Positions 36,990 to 46,353 are shown, counted from the first letter of the stretch. The stretch: 64,000 bases of DNA from Sphingomonas mucosissima (GCF_002197665.1 NZ_NBBJ01000007.1:31605-95604), one strand, 5' to 3'. Program-made: numbers and translations. Notes: generated from the sequence alone by a model not told the origin.

Positions 36990-39884
36990 TCAGAACTTCA
37001 TGATGGCGTGGAAGAACAGCGCCGAGCCGTAATCGTTCTTCTGGCGCACCCAGTCGTCATTCTCGCCCGCGCGGAACTGCGGCTGATTGTCGAACAAGTT
37101 GTTCCATTCGTACTTGAACAACACGTTCTTGGTCACATCATGCCACGCAGCAAGGTTCACCGTGGTGAGTGAATCCGCGCTCAAGTCCTGCCACGGGTTC
37201 GCGCCGATGCCGCTGAGGAAACGATCGCGATAATTGGCGTTGAGGCGAACACCGCCGTTTACCGCCGGAATGCGGTAGGTAGCGGAGATGTTGCCGATCC
37301 ACTTGGGCTGAGATTCCAAGCGGTTGAGCTCGCGCGCACCGGCGTCGGTCACGTAGTTCATCTTGCCCCACATGCGTGACAGGTTGAACGACAGATCGAC
37401 CATGTGATCGGCTACCGGCACCGGCAGCGAGCGATGCACCCAGGCGAATTCCACACCCTGGATCTGCGAATCCGCAGCGTTCAGCGGCTGACGGATGGCG
37501 TAAAGGTCGCCATCGATCACCGTTTCCTGCCGCAGGGTAAAGATGTCGTCGCTGATCTTCTTGTGGAAATAGCCCAGCAGCAGCATCCCGTTCACCCCGG
37601 AATAATAATGCTCCACCGTGGCATCGAGATTGCGCGAGCGACGCGGCTTCAGATCCGGGTTCCCTCGGGTAATGGTGCATTCCACGCCGCCTTCGCCACT
37701 GTCGCCGCAGGTGGTGCTCTCGGCGGCGGCGATGCTGTTGGGCGTCGGACGGCCGAGCGTCTGCGAGTAGGACAGGCGGATGTTGGTGTTATCCAGCCGG
37801 TGGACGATGTTCAGCGAGGGCAGGAAATAATCGTAATTGCCCTCGTTGCGCGTGAACTCGCCCGTCGCACTGCCGCTGGTGATGACGGGCGTGGTGCCGG
37901 TGAAGGACACGTTTTCGTACCGCACGCCGCCAACGATGGTCGTATTCGGCATATTGTAATGCAGCGAAAGATAACCGGTGAAGAGATCCTCCTGATAGCG
38001 ATAATCCGAGGCCAGGCTGTTGTGCCGGCTGGCGGATTGATTGATCGGGAAGCTATTCCAGCGTTCGTCATAGTAACGGTTGAAGTCGAGCCAGGCATAG
38101 GAATGCGGGCTCTGCGGCGGTTTATAGTTCGCGTCGTAAATATAGTCGTTGATCGTGCCGGAGACGCTGCGATCGACGCGGTCGATGTTCTTGCGCATGT
38201 CGAGCCGGCGGAATTCCCACCCGGTGACATAGCCGAGCCCGCGCGAGCCGCGCTCCACATTGCGGAACACGTCCATGCGCGTGTTGAACACCCGCTGGCG
38301 CGCGTTGCTGTACACGTCGCGCTGCGCGTTCATGCGATAAGGCGCGCTGAGCAGCACCGAAGGGTCGTCGATCCCGCGCAGGGTCGGGATTTCGCCCTCG
38401 GGCGCGTCATAGGTGAGGTAATAGCCGGTCGGGTTGGTCAGGATGCTGACGTACGGCTCCCAGTCCCGGAACGTCTCTTCGGTAAGGCCGGTGCGCGCGG
38501 TAACGCGAGTATCGCCGACCTCGAAGGCAGCGTTGGTCAGGATGCCGCGGTTCTCGCGGCGATACTGGTTGTGGCGGTAATTCTCGACCAACTGGCTGAT
38601 GCGCATCCGCCCGCTGGTCGGCGTCTGATCCTCCACCCAGTTGGCGGTATCGACATAGTTGATGTTGGTCGATTGGTCCTGCCGACGGACGTAATCATAA
38701 GCGATAACGCTCGCCTGGACACTGTCGTCGGCAGCGCGGTATTCGAGCTTCGCCGAACCGCCGTAAGTGTCCGACACGTCAGCATATGTGCCATAGCCGA
38801 AATTCCCGGGCAGCGCGCGGCCATTCCAGCCGAGTTCGGGGTCGGGGCGTGCGATGGGGCGATTGTCGTCGGTGAAGAAGCGCTTCGTATTCTGCCAGTT
38901 CTGCGAGAAGTTGCGCGGTGTGCTTTCATAACGGCCTGAGACAATGACGCCGAACTCCTCGTTGGCGCCGAAGCGGGTGGCGTAATTGCCCTTGACGCCA
39001 TAGCCCCAGTGTTTGCGCGGCTCGCCATAGGAATTGCTGCCGCCCTCACCTTCCATGGTGCGATAAAGGCCATACACGTCCAGGAAGAGGTCCTGCGCGC
39101 GCTTGTCGAAGGCGCTGCGGGTGACGATGTTGATCGCGCCGCCGATGGCGCCGCCGTCCTGCTCGGCGGTGAAGGTCTTGAACAGGTCGACGCGGCCCGA
39201 CAGGTCGCTGGGCAGTAGCTGGAGGTTAACCCGCCGGGTGCCCGCACCACTCTCGCCCACCGTCGCCAGCGTCAGTCCATCAATGGTCGTGTGGTTGAGA
39301 TCCGGCGAGATGCCGCGCACCGTGACATAACGGGGATATTCGCCGTCTTCGACCGTGCTGATGCCGGGCAGTTGGGTGAGCAGGCCCGCGATCGAACCGT
39401 CCGCGGTCAGTGTTTCCACATCGTCATAGACAACCGATTCCACAATCGTGGTGGAATTGCCCTTGGAGCGGAACGGCGACGTTATGCCAATGACAAGGAT
39501 CTCTTCGGAGCCAACGTTGCGTGCGTCCTGCTGGTCGTCGCCCCGCGCAGTGGCAGGTTCCTCGACGGCGAGCGTCACCACATCGCCGTTCCAACTGGCG
39601 ATGCGCAAGCCAGTGCCGCTCAGCATCCGCTCCAGCCCGCTGCGGGCCTTGTGACTACCCTTCACGGCACGGGTGCGCACCCCCTGCGCGGCGTCGGCAG
39701 ACATCAGGATCTGGATACCGGCTTGCCGAGCAAACTGCGGCACCGACGCCAGCGCCGGGCCGGCGGGCACTGCGAAATCGCGCACCATCGTCGCCGCCTG
39801 CGCCACGCTTGCTCCCGCACTGGCGAACATGGTTCCAACGAGCAGCGCCGCTGCACAGCGAGTAGCAAAGACTGACTTGAACAT
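36990..39884 (-). CDS. TonB-dependent transducer with N-terminal STN domain
   Basis: A 964-residue outer-membrane receptor of the FecA signalling class. After the signal (CAAALLVGTMFASAGASVAQ) residues about 35-110 form the secretin/TonB N-terminal (STN) domain (VPQFARQAGIQILMSADAAQ), which contacts FecR in the periplasm. Then come TonB box-like EEILVIGI, plug (LPGISTVEDGEYPRYVTVRG, FTAEQDGGAIGGAINIVTRS) and a barrel ending IMKF. It is flanked by fecR/sigma genes upstream and phoD downstream. Ligand probably an organic phosphate, inferred from phoD and the PHO-box. Confidence 0.94.
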   Translation of the reverse strand: MFKSVFATRCAAALLVGTMFASAGASVAQAATMVRDFAVPAGPALASVPQFARQAGIQILMSADAAQGVRTRAVKGSHKARSGLERMLSGTGLRIASWNGDVVTLAVEEPATARGDDQQDARNVGSEEILVIGITSPFRSKGNSTTIVESVVYDDVETLTADGSIAGLLTQLPGISTVEDGEYPRYVTVRGISPDLNHTTIDGLTLATVGESGAGTRRVNLQLLPSDLSGRVDLFKTFTAEQDGGAIGGAINIVTRSAFDKRAQDLFLDVYGLYRTMEGEGGSNSYGEPRKHWGYGVKGNYATRFGANEEFGVIVSGRYESTPRNFSQNWQNTKRFFTDDNRPIARPDPELGWNGRALPGNFGYGTYADVSDTYGGSAKLEYRAADDSVQASVIAYDYVRRQDQSTNINYVDTANWVEDQTPTSGRMRISQLVENYRHNQYRRENRGILTNAAFEVGDTRVTARTGLTEETFRDWEPYVSILTNPTGYYLTYDAPEGEIPTLRGIDDPSVLLSAPYRMNAQRDVYSNARQRVFNTRMDVFRNVERGSRGLGYVTGWEFRRLDMRKNIDRVDRSVSGTINDYIYDANYKPPQSPHSYAWLDFNRYYDERWNSFPINQSASRHNSLASDYRYQEDLFTGYLSLHYNMPNTTIVGGVRYENVSFTGTTPVITSGSATGEFTRNEGNYDYFLPSLNIVHRLDNTNIRLSYSQTLGRPTPNSIAAAESTTCGDSGEGGVECTITRGNPDLKPRRSRNLDATVEHYYSGVNGMLLLGYFHKKISDDIFTLRQETVIDGDLYAIRQPLNAADSQIQGVEFAWVHRSLPVPVADHMVDLSFNLSRMWGKMNYVTDAGARELNRLESQPKWIGNISATYRIPAVNGGVRLNANYRDRFLSGIGANPWQDLSADSLTTVNLAAWHDVTKNVLFKYEWNNLFDNQPQFRAGENDDWVRQKNDYGSALFFHAIMKF

Positions 39885-39955
39885 TCATGCCCCCAAAGGT
39901 CTCGAGCCTTTTGATGAGCGGGGCGGCCTTTTCCGTCATCGGAAGGAAGAAGTTT

Positions 39956-40909
39956 TTAGTTACGGGTTTCTGACGTTGTTATGACGATATTGTTGCCATC
40001 GTGGCGCACCGTTCCGTGCACAATACCGGATGCTGCCAATGCGAATTGCTCCGGCTGGTTGATCTTGAAATATCCCAGCATTGGGGTGTCGGTCGCACCC
40101 GGTGCCTCGACGCGGATCTTGCGCAGATTGTAGCGGTTGAACTCCGCCGCGGCCTGGCCCAGCGTCATGCCGTCGAGCACGATGTCGCCGTCGCGCCAGG
40201 CAAGCGCGCTGTCCTGCGCTGGGGCGAGCTGTGGCAGGCCGTTCGCCGGCAGGGCGAAGGCCATCTTGGCCGATTGACCGGCGCGCGCCGGCGTGCGGCG
40301 GTTCGGCGCGGCAGTGTTCCACATCTCCACCGCGCCCTCCGTCACCGTGACGGTGACGGCGTCCGCGTCGCGGCGCACGGCGAAGGCGGTGCCCGTCGCG
40401 CGGACGCGGATTGGGCCGGCGCTGACCACGAAGGGGCGGCTCTTGTCCTTGGCGACCTGGAACCAGGCCTCGCCCGTGTCGAGTGCGACCAGCCGCTCGC
40501 TGCGGTCGATCGCAGTATCAATGCGCGTGTCGGTGTTGATGATCGCGCGCGATCCATCCTCCAGCGCGACGCGCCGGATCTCGCCCGTGTCCGTCCTGAA
40601 GCGCGCGTGATCGGGCTGCTGCCACGCGACCGTCACCGCCACCCCGGCGAGCGCGGCGGCGGCGGGGAGAGCGGCGAGCGCCCAGCGATGGCGGCGACGC
40701 GGCGGCGCGGCGGCGGGCGCGGGCGCTTCGACCAGTGTCTTGCCCGGCGCGTCATAGACGAGGCACAGCATCGCCTGTGCGCGCAGCAAGGCGCCGTTGT
40801 TCAGCGGGTCGGCGGCCAGCCACGCGTCGAGCTTCGCGCGCGCCGGCGCGTCCAGCGCCGCGGCATCGAGCCGTGCCGCCCAGTCGGCGGCCTCATCGGT
40901 TCGGGACAT
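39956..40909 (-). CDS. FecR-family anti-sigma/signal transducer
   Basis: A 317-residue inner-membrane regulator. Residues 1-50 form the DUF4880 anti-sigma domain (DEAADWAARLDAAALDAPAR), a membrane helix lies at about 72-92 (RWALAALPAAAALAGVAVTV), and the periplasmic FecR domain follows (FRTDTGEIRRVALEDGS, LDTGEAWFQVAKDKSRPFVV). The C-terminal STN-like part (MLGYFKINQPEQFALAASGI) would bind the receptor STN domain. The start has GGAGGACGC immediately upstream and overlaps the sigma gene by 17 bp, so the two are coupled. Confidence 0.93.
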   Translation of the reverse strand: MSRTDEAADWAARLDAAALDAPARAKLDAWLAADPLNNGALLRAQAMLCLVYDAPGKTLVEAPAPAAAPPRRRHRWALAALPAAAALAGVAVTVAWQQPDHARFRTDTGEIRRVALEDGSRAIINTDTRIDTAIDRSERLVALDTGEAWFQVAKDKSRPFVVSAGPIRVRATGTAFAVRRDADAVTVTVTEGAVEMWNTAAPNRRTPARAGQSAKMAFALPANGLPQLAPAQDSALAWRDGDIVLDGMTLGQAAAEFNRYNLRKIRVEAPGATDTPMLGYFKINQPEQFALAASGIVHGTVRHDGNNIVITTSETRN

Positions 40910-41489
40910 GCGTCCTCCGTACCGGCGGCTCCGCTTCCGGCGCGTGCGACACGCCGCGCTCGGCCAGCGCCTTCAGCAACATCCTCAATCCCCGGGCTAC
41001 ATTGTTTTCTATCACATTCTCGCTCACACCGAGCCGCGCCGCTGCCTCGCGCTGCGACAGCCCTTCGATCCGCCGCAGGTGAAGCACCTCGCGATAGGCT
41101 GGCGGCAGCGTGTCGAGCAGATCGAGCACATGCTGCAGCTTCAGCCTGTCGCCGGCGATCGTTTCCGGCGACGGACTATCATCCATGATGGACGAGGCGT
41201 CCAAATCCGTCATTGCGCGGAACTGAACGATACGAGACCGGCGCAGGCGTTCGATCAGGATCGATTTGGCCGCGGTGAAGAAATAGCGCCGCCCGCTCTG
41301 GATATGGCCGACATAATCGAGTTCGGCGAGGCGGCAGTAGGCGTGCTGGATGATGTCGTCTACATCGTCCGGGTTGTCGGCGTGACGGAGCAGCCAACGG
41401 CGCACGTCGGCCTCGTGCGGCAGAATTTGGTGCGCGACCCAGCGAACGACTTCAGGCTTGCCTGACATCGTGTCCGGCCGATCCTCCAT
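40893..41489 (-). CDS. FecI-like ECF RNA polymerase sigma factor
   Basis: A 198-residue ECF sigma factor. Region 2 is DNPDDVDDIIQHAYCRLAEL and GRRYFFTAAKSILIERLRRS; region 4 is TLPPAYREVLHLRRIEGLSQ followed by REAAARLGVSENVIENN. Together with fecR and the STN receptor it makes a cell-surface signalling set that would switch on receptor and phoD when the ligand is present. ATG 41489 is the longest start; ATG 41468 would leave better room (51 bp) for the PHO-box-like site and cannot be excluded. Confidence 0.93.
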   Translation of the reverse strand: MEDRPDTMSGKPEVVRWVAHQILPHEADVRRWLLRHADNPDDVDDIIQHAYCRLAELDYVGHIQSGRRYFFTAAKSILIERLRRSRIVQFRAMTDLDASSIMDDSPSPETIAGDRLKLQHVLDLLDTLPPAYREVLHLRRIEGLSQREAAARLGVSENVIENNVARGLRMLLKALAERGVSHAPEAEPPVRRTHVPNR

Positions 41490-41518
41490 GAACGAAGGCC
41501 GCCGCTAAGAGCCTTGAT

Positions 41519-41536
41519 GTTACATGCCGATGACAT
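41519..41536 (-). promoter_or_regulatory. PHO-box-like site
   Basis: On the minus strand ATGTCAT-CGGC-ATGTAAC, two 7-bp direct repeats 11 bp apart. Compared with the PhoB consensus CTGTCAT-N4-CTGTCAT it differs in the two first C residues and in CA/AC at the end of the second repeat. It sits 30-51 bp before the sigma-factor start. Confidence 0.5.
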
Positions 41537-41691
41537 GCACCTTCGTCGTCAAGCCGTCTGCGCTTGCTCCAGCCACGCCCGCTTTGTCTATTCCGAATGG
41601 TTTTTCGTTGCCCCGCCCGCATGCGTGATAACGTGAGATGAACAGAGGTCAGCTACCGGGCACCCGAACGGCCGATGGGAGTGGCTACAAG

Positions 41692-41735
41692 TGGGTCGTA
41701 AGCGGAACGGCAGCTTTGAGGCAGCATGGACCCAG
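41692..41735. repeat. Dispersed hairpin repeat, copy B
   Basis: Begins TGGGTCG and ends GCATGGACCCAG, with internal GGCAGCTTTGAGGCAGC; same design as copies at 34808 and 63188. Confidence 0.6.
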
Positions 41736-41891
41736 AAGCGGCCGTTCGGGATGCTCTTGTCGCTGGCCAGCTTCGGACGTTGATGCATCTTGGCGTTCGC
41801 AGTTGACGGGTACGCTGGCCCCAAGTCCATCGGCTCGGACGTATCGGTGTGGCCGAACGATCCGCGGCCCGGTCGACCCCGGACGCATCAT

Positions 41892-41907
41892 ATAAAGAAT
41901 TCTTTAT
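41892..41907. promoter_or_regulatory. 16-bp perfect palindrome before the riboswitch promoter
   Basis: ATAAAGAATTCTTTAT, fully symmetrical and AT-rich in a GC-rich region, 7 bp before a TTGACA (41915-41920) that could be the -35 box; TTGAAG lies 17 bp further. The position suggests an operator for methionine/SAM-related control. It resembles my recollection of ArsR-family SahR-type sites (ATAAAG...CTTTAT), not verified. Confidence 0.5.
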
Positions 41908-41949
41908 GTCCCGATTGACAGCGCTTTGAGGCTGGTGTTGAAGGCCCAT

Positions 41950-42160
41950 GTCGAGGTTCCCCGCTTCAGGCGTGACGGCGGGGCTAAGACGGGAAGCCGG
42001 TGGCGCTCTTGCCGAGCGGAGTCCGGCGCTGCCCCCGCAACTGTAAGCGGTGAGCGGCGGTCCCACTTGGTGTCACTGAGCCTCACGCATGAGGCTTAGG
42101 AAGGCCGGGACCACTGCGTCGACCCGTGAGCCAGGAGACCTGCCTTTCGACGCCATAACG
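41950..42160 (+). promoter_or_regulatory. Cobalamin (AdoCbl) riboswitch
   Basis: The aptamer is recognised by its conserved blocks in order: GGTTCC near 41955, AAGACGGGAAGCCGGTG near 41986-42002, CTGCCCCCGCAACTGTAAGC (42029-42048), and the B12 box AGCCAGGAGACCTGCC at 42129-42144, which matches the consensus fully. It lies 130-330 bp upstream of mesX on the same strand. Binding of cobalamin should reduce expression of the downstream genes. The 130-base GC-rich leader after the aptamer contains the expression platform, which I could not resolve. Confidence 0.95.
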
Positions 42161-42288
42161 TTCCTCGGACGGGGGTTCCTCCGGTGGATCGCGCTTGACG
42201 CAAGGTCCCCGCGCGCTCGCCGACTGGGGCCTGACGTGCCCTGCGCGCTCTTCCTGCGGCTCTCCGCCTTTGAAGATGCAGGTAGGGA

Positions 42289-43275
42289 ATGACGAACAGC
42301 GGCTTCACGTTCACGATCAGCAGCATTCCTTTCGACGAGGATTATCGTCCCGCCGACAACACGCGCATCACCACCAATTTCGCCAATCTCGCGCGCGGGG
42401 AAAATCGCCGAGAGAACCTGCGCAACACGCTGCGGATGATTGATAACCGCTTCAACTCGCTGGCGCACTGGGATAATCCGTCGGGGGACCGCTATTCGGT
42501 CGAACTCACGATTCACTCCGCGGCGCTGACGATTGATGCTGCGGACGCCGGCGCCGGGTTCCCGCTGATCGAGATTCTGGAGACCACGATCCTCGACAAG
42601 CGAACTGGCGAGCGGATCGACGGCATCGTCGGTAACAACTTCTCATCCTACCTTCGCGACTACGACTTCAGCGTCGTGCTTGCTGACCATTCGAAGACGC
42701 ACCCGGCGGGTGGGGCGCCGCATGGGTTCGGCGACCTGCATGGCAAGCTCTTCAGGCATTTCCTGAACTCCGCCACCTATCGGGAGCGGTTTGCGAAGCG
42801 ACCGGTCATCTGCCTCAGCGTGTCGAGCAGCCAAACCTATCACCGGACCGCAAACGAGCACCCCATCCTCGGTGTGGAGTATCGCAACGACGAAGCTTCC
42901 GCGACCGACGCCTATTTCGCGAAGATGGGCATGACGGCACGCTACTTCATGCCGCGCCATGCCGTCGCCCCGCTGGCCTTCTATCACATTGGCGATCTGA
43001 TCAGCGGTTATGACGCGCTCGAGCTCGCTAGCACGATCAGCACGATGGAAACCTTTCAAAAGATCTATCGCCCCGAGATTTACAACGCCAATTCGGCTGC
43101 GGCCGCTCGCTATTGCCCCAGCCTCACCTATCAGGACTATTCGCTTACCCGCATCGTCTACGACCGCGAGGAGCGCAGCCGGTTGGCGATCGAGCAGGGC
43201 CGCTTCGCCGAGGAGCATTTCGTCAAGCCGTATGCCGCGCAGCTCCAGCAATGGTCCGCGACCTTCCCCCTCTGA
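42289..43275 (+). CDS. mesX: MesX (DUF1852), putative oxygenase of methionine synthesis
   Basis: A 328-residue DUF1852 protein, now known as MesX. From published work on folate-independent methionine synthases, MesX is needed, with oxygen, for function of the MetE-like MesD. Family text includes FTFTISSIPFDEDYRPADNT, ITTNFANLARGENRRENLRN, and GNNFSSYLRDYDFSVVLADH. No classical metal motif is obvious; conserved His pairs occur at about 150-160 and 187. It is followed by mesD after 29 bp and preceded by a cobalamin riboswitch, so both are probably made only when B12 is scarce. ATG has AGGTAGGG just upstream. Confidence 0.93.
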   Translation: MTNSGFTFTISSIPFDEDYRPADNTRITTNFANLARGENRRENLRNTLRMIDNRFNSLAHWDNPSGDRYSVELTIHSAALTIDAADAGAGFPLIEILETTILDKRTGERIDGIVGNNFSSYLRDYDFSVVLADHSKTHPAGGAPHGFGDLHGKLFRHFLNSATYRERFAKRPVICLSVSSSQTYHRTANEHPILGVEYRNDEASATDAYFAKMGMTARYFMPRHAVAPLAFYHIGDLISGYDALELASTISTMETFQKIYRPEIYNANSAAAARYCPSLTYQDYSLTRIVYDREERSRLAIEQGRFAEEHFVKPYAAQLQQWSATFPL

Positions 43276-43304
43276 CTTCCCGCCATCCACAAGGTATTGC
43301 TGAC

Positions 43305-44333
43305 ATGACGACTTTGTTGCCGACGACGACCGCGGGCAGCCTGCCTAAGCCCTCCTGGCTCGCCGAGCCCGAAACGCTCTGGTCGCCTTGGAAACTCGAT
43401 GGCGATGCGCTGGCCGCGGGCAAGCGCGACGCTCTGCGGCTCGCGCTGGACGATCAGCGCCGTGCCGGTATCGACATCGTCGGCGACGGCGAGCAGACGC
43501 GTCAGCATTTCGTGACCACCTTTGTCGAGCATCTCGACGGCGTCGATTTCGAGAAGCGCGCGACCGTGCGCATCCGCAACCGCTATGATGCGAGCGTGCC
43601 GACCGTTGCAGGCCTCGTGTCGCGGTCGAAGCCGGTGTTCGTGGAGGACGCACGCTACCTGCGGGCGCAGACCGATGCGCCGATCAAGTGGACGCTGCCC
43701 GGCCCAATGACGATGATCGATACGCTCTACGACGCGCATTATCGCAGCCGGGAGAAGCTGGCATGGGAGTTCGCACGGATCCTCAACCAGGAAGCGCGCG
43801 AACTGGAGGCGGCGGGGGTCGACATCATCCAGTTTGACGAGCCGGCGTTCAACGTTTTCTTCGACGAGGCGAATGATTGGGGCATCGCCACGCTGGAAAA
43901 AGCTGCGGAGGGGCTGACGGCTGAAACCGCGGTGCACATCTGCTATGGCTATGGCATCAAGGCGAACACCGACTGGAAGAACTCGCTCGGCTCAGAATGG
44001 CGCCAGTATGAGCAGACCTTCCCCAACCTGCAAAGGTCGACGATCGACATCATTTCGCTGGAGTGCCAGAATTCGCGCGTGCCGATGGACCTTATCGAGT
44101 TGGTCCGCGGAAAGAAGGTGATGGTGGGCGCGATCGACGTGGCGAGCAACATCGTTGAGACGCCGGAACAGGTCGCCGCCACCCTGTGCCAGGCGCTGGA
44201 CTTCGTCGATGCGGACAAGCTCTACCCGGCCACGAACTGCGGCATGGCGCCGCTGCGGCGCGACATCGCTCAAGGCAAGTTGATGGCGCTGGCTGCGGGC
44301 GCAGCGATCGTGCGAGCGGAGCTCTTCAGCTAA
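43305..44333 (+). CDS. mesD: MesD, B12-independent core methionine synthase
   Basis: A 342-residue protein matching only the C-terminal catalytic half of MetE. It transfers a methyl group to homocysteine; lacking the MetE N-terminal folate half, it uses an unknown methyl donor with MesX. Zinc ligands are visible: VHICYGYG (His and Cys), a Glu in the middle region and Cys in ATNCGMAPL; the substrate motif FDEPAFNVF is present. TTAGSLPKPSWL is the normal N-terminus, so ATG 43305 is preferred to the longer frame. Co-transcribed with mesX under the cobalamin riboswitch, giving the cell methionine without MetH. Confidence 0.93.
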   Translation: MTTLLPTTTAGSLPKPSWLAEPETLWSPWKLDGDALAAGKRDALRLALDDQRRAGIDIVGDGEQTRQHFVTTFVEHLDGVDFEKRATVRIRNRYDASVPTVAGLVSRSKPVFVEDARYLRAQTDAPIKWTLPGPMTMIDTLYDAHYRSREKLAWEFARILNQEARELEAAGVDIIQFDEPAFNVFFDEANDWGIATLEKAAEGLTAETAVHICYGYGIKANTDWKNSLGSEWRQYEQTFPNLQRSTIDIISLECQNSRVPMDLIELVRGKKVMVGAIDVASNIVETPEQVAATLCQALDFVDADKLYPATNCGMAPLRRDIAQGKLMALAAGAAIVRAELFS

Positions 44334-44481
44334 ACGATGGACGTTGGGCGGCGCAGCAATTGCTACCCTGATCGCCAACTTAGAGCTGCGACCCAACATT
44401 CCGCCACTCGCAACGAATTTGGTCGGCTTCGCAAGCTGTCGTTCGTTCAGGTAGCGGGAGGTGACCACCGGCTGCTTCCTG

Positions 44482-45375
44482 TCAGCAATGATCGTCCAGA
44501 TAGGCTGCCAGTTCCTCGGGTGTCCCGTTGGGAAAGGATTGCCGCAGGAATGCCAGGAACGCCGACACTCTGGCGTTTAGCAGGCGGCGGGTGGGGTAGA
44601 GCGCCCATAGCGCGATGTTCGACGACGCGACATCGCCCCACGGGACCAACCGTCCTCTTGCCATGTCCCGACTGACCAGCGACAGCGGCAACCGCGCCGC
44701 CCCGGCGCCAAGCCGCACCGCATCCCGGATTATCGCCAGCGACGACAGCCGTAGCACGGGAACGATCGGAATCGCGCGCTCTCCAGCGGCGGTATCGATC
44801 GTCCAGCTACTCGTCGAATCCTCGCCGCGCACCACAGCGGGAACGACGCCCGTTGCCGGCAGCGCCATGTCGGGCGCGGCGACCATCACGAGCCTGTCAT
44901 GGAGGAAGGGGCGACCGACCAGCGCCTCGTCTGGCGCCGGATTGACACGAATGACCACGTCATAGCCCTCCTCGATCATGTCGACCGCCCGGTCGTCGGT
45001 GGTGACCACCAGTCGGACGTCGGGATGGCGGCGCGCGATTTCGGCCGCCAGCCGCCCCATAACGATTTGTGAGAAGAGCAGCGGCGCGCTGATCCGCAGG
45101 CGTCCGCGTACCGCCGCGCTGCCCGAAGCGATGGCGGCGGCCGTATCCTCCAGCTCGGTTAGTAACGCCCCGGCGCGTTCGAACAGCGCTCGCCCCTCCT
45201 CAGTCAGCTTGAGGTCGCGTTGCCCCCGTTAGAATAGCCGCAGGCCGAGCGACGCCTCCAGTTCGGACACGCGGCGCGACAGCGTCGCCTTGGGCCGGCG
45301 CGCGGCGCGCGCCGCTTTGCCGAAGCCGCTGTTGCGGGCGACCAGCGTGAAATCTGCAAGCGCAAGCAAATCCAT
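44482..45375 (-). pseudogene. LysR-family regulator interrupted by one nonsense codon
   Basis: The minus strand reads a full LysR protein of 297 codons from ATG 45375 (MDLLALADFTLVARNSGFG, SELEASLGLRLF) with one in-frame TAA at 45229-45231, precisely where the family has an acidic residue (LF-E-R). After the stop the frame continues RGQRDLKLTEEGRALF and the complete effector domain to 44482, with no other damage. A GAA to TAA change would explain it. An internal restart could make the effector domain only. It is divergent from the NmrA-family gene at 45477 which it would have controlled. Recent inactivation or a sequencing error. Confidence 0.88.
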
Positions 45376-45476
45376 GTCGTTCCATCTATGAGACGGCGCG
45401 TCCAGAACACGCGTCTATTTGCACGGTGATGGATCACTCATCTTGCTCGGGTCAGCAAGACCCAAGGAGAAGCTCC

Positions 45477-46340
45477 ATGACCATTCTCGTAATCGGCGCC
45501 ACCGGCCGCGTCGGCCGCCATGTCGTCGATCAGCTCGTCGCCCGCGATGCCAACGTCCGCGTTTTCACTCGTGACCCTTCGAAAGCGGCATTTCCGGCCG
45601 GCGTTGAGGTCGCGCAAGGCGACCTGCTCGATATCGACGCGCTACGCGCCGCCTTCAGCGGCGTTAGTACGCTGTTCCTCCTCAATGCGGTGACGGGCGA
45701 CGAATTTACCCAGGCGATGATCACCCTCAACATCGCGCTCGAGGCGGAGGTCGATCGCGTTGTCTATCTGTCGGTCTTCGAAGCCGACCGCGCCGTCAAC
45801 GTGCCCCATTTCGCCGTAAAGTATGGCGCCGAGCGAATGCTGGAAGCGATGGGCTTCGGCGCGACCATCCTGCGGCCGACCTATTTCATCGACAATGAGG
45901 TGATGGTGAAGGACGTCATCCTTCAGCACGGCGTCTACCCGATGCCGATCGGGGGCAAGGGCGTGGCAATGGTCGATGTCCGCGACATCGCCGAGGTTGC
46001 CGCGATAGAGCTGGTCCGCCGGGAGCGGGCACCGGACAAGCTGCCGCTTGAGACGATCAATCTTGTCGGCCCCGATACGCTGACCGGCGAGAGCGTCGCG
46101 GCAATCTGGTCCGAGGTGCTCGGCCGTCCGATCGTCTATGGCGGCGACGATCCGAGCGGGTTCGAGCACAATATGGCGAGCGTCCTTCCGCGCTGGACCG
46201 CCTATGAAATGCGGCTGATGGCAGAGCGATACGTCAGCGACGGTATGATCCCCGACGACGGCGACCGGGAGCGGCTCACCGCCATGCTTGGCCGCCCACT
46301 GCATGGCTATTGCGAAACCGCGGTTGCGCTGTCGGTCTGA
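45477..46340 (+). CDS. NmrA/SDR-family NAD(P)-binding protein
   Basis: A 287-residue atypical short-chain dehydrogenase-like protein. The Rossmann motif ILVIGATGRVGRHVVDQL is followed by FTRDPSK, GDLLDIDALRAAFSGV and the NmrA-type YLSVFEADRAVNVPHFAVKY, then LRPTYFIDN. Such proteins act as quinone/NADPH-dependent reductases or redox sensors; catalytic Tyr-Lys of classical SDRs is not clear. ATG 45477 has AAGGAG upstream; earlier ATGs lack one. It is divergent from the broken LysR gene and followed by a strong hairpin. Confidence 0.88.
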   Translation: MTILVIGATGRVGRHVVDQLVARDANVRVFTRDPSKAAFPAGVEVAQGDLLDIDALRAAFSGVSTLFLLNAVTGDEFTQAMITLNIALEAEVDRVVYLSVFEADRAVNVPHFAVKYGAERMLEAMGFGATILRPTYFIDNEVMVKDVILQHGVYPMPIGGKGVAMVDVRDIAEVAAIELVRRERAPDKLPLETINLVGPDTLTGESVAAIWSEVLGRPIVYGGDDPSGFEHNMASVLPRWTAYEMRLMAERYVSDGMIPDDGDRERLTAMLGRPLHGYCETAVALSV

Positions 46341-46353
46341 AAAGAGGCGCGAG

